A stretch of 44,807 nucleotides of DNA from Bacteroidota bacterium (GTDB lineage Bacteria; Bacteroidota; Bacteroidia; Flavobacteriales_D; Crocinitomicaceae), in contig VGFL01000012.1 in NCBI GenBank assembly GCA_016868915.1, positions 1 through 44,807 of the forward strand, given 5' to 3'. The position numbers were made by a program, and so were the translations under genes. The notes under the pieces were generated by a model, which was not told where the DNA came from, made no database searches, and saw only the letters and a list, made by a program, of their open reading frames with translations. Of this stretch, positions 38,620 through 44,807 are shown in pieces (positions within the stretch are counted from its first letter, which is position 1; each line of letters begins with the position of its first letter).

Positions 38620-38973
38620 TTATTTTATTTGAAGTTCGATAGATGGATCCCAAAAGATTTTTTGAAAATGTAAAATTTGATCATTTTTCACCTGAATACC
38701 TTCTTTTACCAATCGTTCTTCCATTTCGGTGGGAGATGAAAAATGCATCTTGCCGGTAAGTAATCCATTTCTATTTACAACACGATGTGCGGGAATTTCT
38801 GGTTGAGTGTGACAGGCATTCATTGCCCAGCCTACCATTCTCGATGATTTTTTAGTTCCTAATGCTTGAGCAATTGCCCCATACGAAGTAACGCGGCCAA
38901 AAGGAATTTCCTTTACAATGGCATAAACCTGTTCAAAAAAGTCAAGATGAGTAGCTTGAGTATTCATTTGCAA
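38620..38973 (-). CDS. Alkyltransferase-like (ATL) protein, MGMT family
   Basis: '[53 protein letters not shown]'; PAHR in place of the PCHR active site. Confidence 0.88.
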   Translation of the reverse strand: MQMNTQATHLDFFEQVYAIVKEIPFGRVTSYGAIAQALGTKKSSRMVGWAMNACHTQPEIPAHRVVNRNGLLTGKMHFSSPTEMEERLVKEGIQVKNDQILHFQKIFWDPSIELQIK

Positions 38974-39101
38974 AAGTAATTCTGCATAAATATAAATTGA
39001 ATTTTAAAGAGGATAATATTGTTTTCAATTTTCAAGTTAAATTCCCAAAAAATGCAATCCCAATTCTTTTTCAATTAAATTTGTCAATCAACGGAAAATT
39101 C

Positions 39102-40643
39102 ATGAATAAAAACGACATATTAATTCAGAAAAGAGAGGAAGCAAAGAAAGGCGGTGGACAGGCTCGAATTGATAAGCAACATAAGCAGGGGAAATTGACT
39201 GCTCGAGAGCGTATTGAAGTTTTGCTCGACGAAAATTCTTTTCAAGAAATTGGTGCTTTTGTTTCACACAGATCTCGTGATTTTGGATTGGACAAACAGA
39301 ATTTTCCGGGAGATGGTGTCGTAACGGGTTACGGAACTATTCATGGAAGATTAGTTTATGTTTTTTCTCAAGATTTTACGGTTCTAGGAGGATCACTATC
39401 TGAAAGTCACGCTTTGAAAATTTGTAAAATAATGGACATGGCTATGATCAATGGGGCTCCAGTAATTGGTTTGAACGATTCAGGAGGTGCTAGAATTCAA
39501 GAAGGAGTTGTTTCTTTGGCGGGATATGCAGATATTTTTTACCGCAATACCAGAGCTTCTGGGGTAATTCCCCAAATCTCTGTGGTGATGGGGCCTTGTG
39601 CCGGTGGTGCCGTATACTCACCTGCGCTGACGGATTTTATATTCATGGTTGAGGATACTTCGTATATGTTTGTTACTGGACCAAATGTGGTGAAAACCGT
39701 GACGCATGAGGAAGTTACCTCAGAAGATTTGGGAGGCGCAAGAGCACATGCTGAAAAATCAGGAGTAAACCATTTTACGGCACCAAATGACGTTGCTTGC
39801 TTGAAGCAAGTTAGAGATGTATTAACCTACATGCCACAGAATTATTCAGAAAAAGCGCCAACAGTTTCAACTTCAGCGTTTAGTGAAAAAAAGAATGATT
39901 TTATCAAGGCAATTTTACCCGATAATTCCAATTTGCCTTACGATATACGCAAAGTAATAGATTGTGTAATTGACGATGATACGTTTAGAGAGGTTCAGGC
40001 AGATTTTGCCAAAAACATTGTCGTTGGATTTGCTCGTTTGGATGGCAGAACCATTGGGATTGTTGCCAATCAACCGGCGAGTATGGCAGGTGTTCTAGAT
40101 ATAGATGCTTCGCGTAAAGGAGCTCGTTTTGTTCGTTTTTGTGATTCTTTCAATATTCCACTTCTCGTATTTGAGGATGTTCCTGGATTTTTACCTGGAA
40201 CAGATCAAGAATGGCGAGGAATCATAACGCACGGAGCGAAGCTGCTTTATGCCTTTTCGGAAGCAACAGTGCCAAGAATTACGGTGATTACTCGCAAGGC
40301 TTATGGTGGTGCGTTCGACGTAATGAACTCTAAAAATATTGGAGCAGATTTAAATTTTGCGTGGCCAACTGCTGAAATTGCAGTAATGGGTGCTAAAGGA
40401 GCAGCAGAAATTATCTTTAAACGAGAAATTGCGGAAGCTAAGAACTCAGAAGCAAAATGGTTGGAGAAAGAAGCGGAATATGCCAATTTATTTTCCAATC
40501 CTTACCGTGCTGCAGAAAGAGGTTTTGTGGATGAGGTAATTCTGCCTGAAGAGACGAGACAGCGTGTCATTCATGGATTCAAAATGCTTGAAAATAAATC
40601 GGAAGAATTGCCTCGTAAGAAGCACGGGAATATTCCGTTGTAG
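39102..40643 (+). CDS. Acyl-CoA carboxylase beta subunit (propionyl-CoA carboxylase-like); likely start at ATG 39102 rather than 38997
   Basis: '[25 protein letters not shown]', '[25 protein letters not shown]', '[46 protein letters not shown]'. Confidence 0.95.
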   Translation: MNKNDILIQKREEAKKGGGQARIDKQHKQGKLTARERIEVLLDENSFQEIGAFVSHRSRDFGLDKQNFPGDGVVTGYGTIHGRLVYVFSQDFTVLGGSLSESHALKICKIMDMAMINGAPVIGLNDSGGARIQEGVVSLAGYADIFYRNTRASGVIPQISVVMGPCAGGAVYSPALTDFIFMVEDTSYMFVTGPNVVKTVTHEEVTSEDLGGARAHAEKSGVNHFTAPNDVACLKQVRDVLTYMPQNYSEKAPTVSTSAFSEKKNDFIKAILPDNSNLPYDIRKVIDCVIDDDTFREVQADFAKNIVVGFARLDGRTIGIVANQPASMAGVLDIDASRKGARFVRFCDSFNIPLLVFEDVPGFLPGTDQEWRGIITHGAKLLYAFSEATVPRITVITRKAYGGAFDVMNSKNIGADLNFAWPTAEIAVMGAKGAAEIIFKREIAEAKNSEAKWLEKEAEYANLFSNPYRAAERGFVDEVILPEETRQRVIHGFKMLENKSEELPRKKHGNIPL

Positions 40644-40799
40644 GAAACTGATTTCAAATAATCCATCTGATTTAGGTTGTTATTCATTAATCCGATTCTG
40701 AATTTCCCATTCGTTTCCTAACTATTTAATTGGTTAATTTAAATCATTCTTCAACTTTCTTTATTTGTTTTCACTTAACATAAATTCAAATAGTCAAAA

Positions 40800-40858
40800 G
40801 TTATAGTTATATCTATAAAAATAACTATTTTTTTATTAAGTTATAATTGTATCTATAA
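40800..40858 (+). repeat. Two 19-nt near-identical direct repeats 40 bp apart (GTTATAGTTATATCTATAA / GTTATAATTGTATCTATAA)
   Basis: 40800-40818 and 40840-40858, 17/19 identical; the first overlaps inverted repeat ATAGTTAT-N10-ATAACTAT (40803-40828). Confidence 0.75.
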
Positions 40859-40864
40859 TAATGG

Positions 40865-40872
40865 TATTTTTG
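40865..40872 (+). promoter_or_regulatory. Candidate Bacteroidota -7 element TATTTTTG for the AAA+/DUF4143 gene
   Basis: Exact TAnnTTTG match about 17 nt upstream of ATG 40889. Confidence 0.4.
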
Positions 40873-40888
40873 TATTAATTATTAAAGT

Positions 40889-42106
40889 ATGATGAAAACA
40901 ATACAAATACCTATAAATATAGTTAGGCGTGATTTTTATATCAATCGCGTAAAGCCATTTATAGGTAAACAAATTATTAAAGCTTTGACTGGCCAACGTC
41001 GTGTCGGTAAAAGTTATTTACTTTTTCAACTTATTGAATATATTAAACACGAAGATGCAAACGCTACGATTTTATATATTAACATGGAGGATTTGGCGTT
41101 TTCAACTATTCAAAATGCCATTGATTTAAGTAACTATGTGCTTTCAAATCAATCAGCGGATGGAAAAACCTATGTTTTTATAGATGAAATACAAGAAGTA
41201 GAAAGTTTTGAGAAAGCACTTCGTTCATTAGTTTTAAACCAAAATTTGGACATTTACTGTACAGGAAGTAATGCTAATCTGCTCTCGGGTGAATTGGCAA
41301 CGGTATTAAGTGGAAGATTTATTGAAATCACTGTTTACAGCCTTTCGTATCCTGAGTTTTTGATGTTCCACAAAGTTAAAGATACATTAGAGTCCCTTGA
41401 AATGTATATTAAATGGGGTGGTTTACCTTATTTGATGCATTTACCCAAAAGAGATGAGATTATTTATGAATATTTAAAAAACATATATTCAACAATTATT
41501 TATCGCGATATTGTTCAACGGTTTGCGTTGCGTAATGTCCGTTTTTTGGAACAATTAATACTTTTTTTGGCTGATAATACGGGAAGCTTATTTTCAGCAA
41601 AGAAAATAAGTGATTTCTTAAAGTCACAACGAATCAATATTGCACCTAATCAAGTTCAGGTTTACTTGAGTCATCTTGAAAGTGCCTTTATAATTCATCG
41701 AGTGGAACGATTTGATATTGCAGGAAAACGCATTTTTGAGGTTGGCGACAAGTATTATTTTGAAAATTTAGGGATACGTAATGCAATTTGGGGTTATCGA
41801 TTGGAAGATCGAGCAAAACTTGTAGAAAATAGTGTTTACAATCATTTGATTTTTAAAGGATACAAGGTAAAAGTTGGAGTAATTCCAATTGGAGAAATTG
41901 ATTTTGTGTGCGAACGTCAAGGAGAAAAATTATATGTTCAAGTGGCATTAACAATCAACGAAAAACAAACTATCGAACGAGAATTCGGCAACTTACTAAA
42001 AATCAAAGACAATCACCCAAAAATAGTGGTTACACTCGACGCATTCTCTGGGAATTCTTATCATGGAATCCAACATGTAACGCTTCAACAATTTTTAATG
42101 CAATAA
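40889..42106 (+). CDS. AAA+ superfamily ATPase with C-terminal DUF4143 domain
   Basis: Walker A-like 'LTGQRRVGKSYLLFQLIEYI', Walker B-like 'TYVFIDEIQEV', 'YCTGSNANLLSGELATVLSGRFIEITVYSLSYPEFL', C-terminal 'YYFENLGIRNAIWGY...GEIDFVCERQGEKLYVQVALTI'. Confidence 0.93.
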   Translation: MMKTIQIPINIVRRDFYINRVKPFIGKQIIKALTGQRRVGKSYLLFQLIEYIKHEDANATILYINMEDLAFSTIQNAIDLSNYVLSNQSADGKTYVFIDEIQEVESFEKALRSLVLNQNLDIYCTGSNANLLSGELATVLSGRFIEITVYSLSYPEFLMFHKVKDTLESLEMYIKWGGLPYLMHLPKRDEIIYEYLKNIYSTIIYRDIVQRFALRNVRFLEQLILFLADNTGSLFSAKKISDFLKSQRINIAPNQVQVYLSHLESAFIIHRVERFDIAGKRIFEVGDKYYFENLGIRNAIWGYRLEDRAKLVENSVYNHLIFKGYKVKVGVIPIGEIDFVCERQGEKLYVQVALTINEKQTIEREFGNLLKIKDNHPKIVVTLDAFSGNSYHGIQHVTLQQFLMQ

Positions 42107-42156
42107 TTTTTTGAAATTGTTAAATCGTTGAAACGATTGGTGAATCAGGGTTATCG

Positions 42157-42222
42157 CCTCCTAGCCTTGGGTTTCCACCTATACATTCGTTTCGGTCGAT
42201 GAATAAACCCGAGACTAGGTGG
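42157..42222. repeat. 18-bp imperfect inverted repeat (CCTCCTAGCCTTGGGTTT / AAACCCGAGACTAGGTGG), 30-nt loop
   Basis: 15/18 complementary positions, plus a further possible G-U pair in the transcript. Confidence 0.65.
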
Positions 42223-42251
42223 ACAACCACACATTCCGCAAACCATTTTAT

Positions 42252-42272
42252 TGCCTGTCTGCCGGACAGGCA
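42252..42272. repeat. GC-rich hairpin TGCCTGTC-TGCCG-GACAGGCA
   Basis: Perfect 8-bp arms with 5-nt loop; GC-rich against the AT-rich background. Confidence 0.75.
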
Positions 42273-42331
42273 GGGTTTACCTACATCTCCTTTGCTTCGC
42301 TGAAGCTACGCGAAAGCAAGAAAAACAAAAA

Positions 42332-42355
42332 AAAACACCCCGAATGAGGTGTTTT
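42332..42355. terminator. Bidirectional-type terminator hairpin AAAACACC-N8-GGTGTTTT
   Basis: Perfect 8-bp arms with A/T flanks between convergent genes. Confidence 0.65.
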
Positions 42356-42422
42356 CAAATAAATTAGGGCAAAAAAATCCCCCACGATGAAGCTTGTGAG
42401 GAATTATTAATTCATACAACAA

Positions 42423-42935
42423 TTATAACTTCTTAAGTTTAAATGATCCTGAAACAGCTCTAGATGAAAATGTTCCATCCTGATTTGATTCAGCAATTGT
42501 TCCTTCAATAGTTCCTTTAACAAAATTTGAAGTTTCTTCAGTAATTATTACCTTAGGATATGCAATAGTTCCATTTGTTGTTTGTTTTCCACTCACAAGT
42601 GGAATAGCCCACGGGCCACTAATTGTCATAATAAAACAGCTTTGAGAGGTATTCCCAATAATGAAAGTGCCCTCTCCATCTGGAACAAAAAATGAACAAT
42701 TAAAATTTGGAATAGAAGCAACACTTCCTTCAATCAATTGCACGGCATTATAACCACTGCAGGTTGAACCTGAATTTTTTAGGTAGAGGGCTTTTCCGTC
42801 CATACTAGTACTAGAGTTTCCAGACCAAACAAATGTTTGACCTTTAACAGTAACTGTAAAATATGAATTACCGCCATTTATAGCATTACAGCCGTATACA
42901 AGAGGAAATAACAAAAAAAATAATAAGTTTTTCAT
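42423..42935 (-). CDS. Hypothetical lipoprotein
   Basis: 170 aa; signal peptide with lipobox-like 'LFPLVYGCNAINGG', beta-rich C-terminus 'FVKGTIEGTIAESNQDGTFSSRAVSGSFKLKKL'. Confidence 0.65.
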   Translation of the reverse strand: MKNLLFFLLFPLVYGCNAINGGNSYFTVTVKGQTFVWSGNSSTSMDGKALYLKNSGSTCSGYNAVQLIEGSVASIPNFNCSFFVPDGEGTFIIGNTSQSCFIMTISGPWAIPLVSGKQTTNGTIAYPKVIITEETSNFVKGTIEGTIAESNQDGTFSSRAVSGSFKLKKL

Positions 42936-43032
42936 TTTGTTTAGTTTAATTTAAGAATAGTAAAATCTTAATTTTTAATCACCAGTATATTAAAAAGGCC
43001 TATCCAAAAAAGTAGCTACTTTACGATGTGAT

Positions 43033-43056
43033 TTTAATTTGGAAAACCAAATTAAA
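43033..43056. repeat. Perfect hairpin TTTAATTTGG-AAAA-CCAAATTAAA
   Basis: 10-bp perfect arms in the intergenic region between two minus-strand lipoprotein genes. Confidence 0.7.
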
Positions 43057-43154
43057 CTTAAAGCGGAAAATCCTTTATGGAAATCCCGCTTTTCAAAAAG
43101 TTTTATCGGACACAAGTGATTAGTATTATTAACTTTTTCATATTTAGCATTTTA

Positions 43155-43928
43155 TCATCGTAGTATCGATATCAATCCATGAATGAAAGAAATAAATAAT
43201 AGTAACCCACCTATTCCATATAGTGCTAAACCAAGAAAACTAACACTTCCGCCTGTTGCCATTAGAACAGCCGTTATAATTCCAATCAGTAAACATCCCC
43301 ATCCTGCTAACCAAATCATTAAGTTTGTTTTATACGCCGAACTATTTTTCCCTTTTGCGTAGCGGACACCAAATGGCGCCAATCCAAATAAGCAAAGAAG
43401 AATGCCTATTATCATTTCCTCATCACCACCATTTGATTTTTGTTTTAATTTATCCTTTACAAATTTTACTGGATTTTTCGTTACTTTAGAACTAATACTC
43501 TTTGATGTTTCCACATTAGATGAAGGTTTTTCAATCAAGTTTTGGCTATAGTTGTCTTTTGACATTTTCCTAACTGAAAAAGTGTTATCAGTATTCAAAG
43601 AGGCAAAGTCATTTTCTGATGTGTTAATATAACTTGTATATAATGTTTCCTCTTTATTCTCTGAAAAATTTCTTGTCAATGAAGGGTTCTTTTCAACTTC
43701 ATTAGCAACAGAATTAACTTCATTTTTGGTGATACTTTCTTTTTTATTAGACAACTCAACTGAGCTTTTTAATTTTTTAGTTTTTGATTTAGCATTCCAA
43801 ACAACCGTATAACCTGGGCTATAGCGTCTTTTTACGATTGAACATGAGTCTAAAAAAATAACAGTTAATAACAACAATACTAAGTAACTTAACTTTTTCA
43901 TAAAAATAAATTTAATATCCCTACTCAT
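43155..43928 (-). CDS. Lipoprotein-like hypothetical protein with C-terminal membrane helices; likely start at about 43901 (MKKLSYLVLL)
   Basis: 'LDSCSIVKRRYSPGYTVVWN' lipobox and KRRYxPGY motif; C-terminal hydrophobic 'MIIGILLCLFGLAPFGVRYAKG...LMIWLAGWGCLLIGIITAVLMATGG'. Confidence 0.65.
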   Translation of the reverse strand: MSRDIKFIFMKKLSYLVLLLLTVIFLDSCSIVKRRYSPGYTVVWNAKSKTKKLKSSVELSNKKESITKNEVNSVANEVEKNPSLTRNFSENKEETLYTSYINTSENDFASLNTDNTFSVRKMSKDNYSQNLIEKPSSNVETSKSISSKVTKNPVKFVKDKLKQKSNGGDEEMIIGILLCLFGLAPFGVRYAKGKNSSAYKTNLMIWLAGWGCLLIGIITAVLMATGGSVSFLGLALYGIGGLLLFISFIHGLISILR

Positions 43929-44174
43929 TTCGCTTTTCGGTTTCCGCGACTCAAAAAAAATTAATTATTTCTTTGAATACTTCTAATATAACTATTTTAT
44001 TTTTCAAACTACAATTGTAAGAAATTAAAAAAAAAATAATCCAGGTTAGGCAACCATAATAAAACAGTATGCGTCTTTGATTTGGTTTAGATTGACAATG
44101 GGTTAATCTTTTTGGTTTAAACAAACTTGTAGAATTCCTGAAAAGAACGAAAGCATTCATCTCTCTCGTTTTTT

Positions 44175-44546
44175 TCAGGATTTTTCTTTAAAAGTCACAA
44201 AGAATCCAAGGCACTGAAGGATAATAATACTACTTAGCACCCCTGCTGTATTTGCTACCAAATCCCAAAAACTTTCTTCCCTTCCTGGTACAAAACCTTG
44301 CAGCAATTCCAAAAAACCACTATACAATATAATCGTTACTACTACTATAAATTTCTTTGATTTAAATTGCTGAATTAATAAACCATTAAAAGTCACCACT
44401 GCATATGCAATAAAGTGTCCTAACTTATCTTTTTCAGATAAATTTACATTCGAAATTGGGGGAATTAGAGAAAGAACAGTTATTCCGACCACAACGCATA
44501 TAAAACTAAGCGATATAATTTTTTGATTATTCCTGATCCAGTTCAT
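44175..44546 (-). CDS. VanZ-like family protein
   Basis: 'EKDKLGHFIAYAVVTFNGLLIQ...GFLELLQGFVPGREESFWDLVANTAGVL' typical of VanZ-like proteins. Confidence 0.88.
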   Translation of the reverse strand: MNWIRNNQKIISLSFICVVVGITVLSLIPPISNVNLSEKDKLGHFIAYAVVTFNGLLIQQFKSKKFIVVVTIILYSGFLELLQGFVPGREESFWDLVANTAGVLSSIIILQCLGFFVTFKEKS

Positions 44547-44807
44547 AGTTCAATTTCTTTCCCTTATCAATTGCAGGCAAGCCTTCAATCATCCAAAGTG
44601 GAATAGGTTTATCCAATAAATAATGATCAAAAAACTGACGCATCCGAATACTTAAATCGATCTTATTGGCAAGCTTTGTCAAATTGTGATCATCCCCATT
44701 ATAATTCAACATCCAACAAGGTTTACTTAACCTCCGAAGTCCAGTGTAAATTTCTATTCCTTGGTACCATGGGACAGCACCATCTTGATCGTTATGCATG
44801 ATTAACA
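44527..44807 (-). CDS. C-terminal part of an S9 family peptidase (prolyl oligopeptidase domain), truncated by window edge
   Basis: 'MHNDQDGAVPWYQGIEIYTGLRRLSKPCWMLNYNGDDHNLTKLANKIDLSIRMRQFFDHYL' with Asp/His catalytic context; frame stays open to the edge (LIMHND...). Confidence 0.88.
   Translation of the reverse strand, partial: LIMHNDQDGAVPWYQGIEIYTGLRRLSKPCWMLNYNGDDHNLTKLANKIDLSIRMRQFFDHYLLDKPIPLWMIEGLPAIDKGKKLNYELDQE

Noticed and set aside
41908-42114. 68-aa ORF overlapping the 3' end of the AAA+/DUF4143 gene
   Set aside because: Alternative frame of a well-supported CDS; Arg/Thr-rich translation with no family signal.
43951-44160. 69-aa minus-strand ORF
   Set aside because: Low-complexity AT-rich intergenic translation, no signal or domain; cannot be supported as coding.
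1-44807. CRISPR arrays, tRNA or rRNA genes
   Set aside because: No regularly spaced direct repeats with unique spacers, no tRNA cloverleaf or rRNA-like sequence recognised by eye; a tRNAscan-SE/CRISPR finder run would be needed to be certain.

Overview
This window is a mostly chromosomal, AT-rich segment from a Bacteroidota genome, probably Flavobacteriales or a Crocinitomicaceae-like lineage. That placement is inferred from DUF4270, the type-B T9SS/CHU_C C-terminus, SCKKK-type lipoproteins and TAnnTTTG-like -7 elements. Most genes are on the minus strand. Contents include a TetR/TolC/MFP/RND efflux operon, hemJ, glmS with DUF4270 and a half-length glycogen-synthase-like protein, panC, a fatty acid desaturase and a 1288-aa T9SS-type surface protein. 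Further along are folE, GT4/DUF3050, aspS, hpf/xer/rpsU, an acyl-CoA dehydrogenase, apt, a ComEA-like HhH protein, an NSS transporter, a minimal PBP4-like protein, an LPG-synthase-TM protein, fRMsr, FkbM, an ATL protein, an acyl-CoA carboxylase beta subunit, an AAA+/DUF4143 ATPase, VanZ-like and S9 peptidase genes. I did not find a clearly new multi-gene defence, CRISPR or mobile system. The best leads are: (1) a 45-aa ORF absent from the ORF track, ATGA-coupled to the NSS transporter and MetS-like; (2) the AAA+/DUF4143 gene with 40-bp-phased operator-like repeats upstream and a hairpin-dense, GC-richer tract downstream; (3) a perfect 20-bp palindrome upstream of the efflux tetR; (4) several unusual domain forms (half GT5, minimal PBP4-like enzyme, Cys-less MGMT homologue, TolB-N-like plus possible barrel). 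No tRNA, rRNA or CRISPR was recognised. All calls come from reading sequence without database searches.
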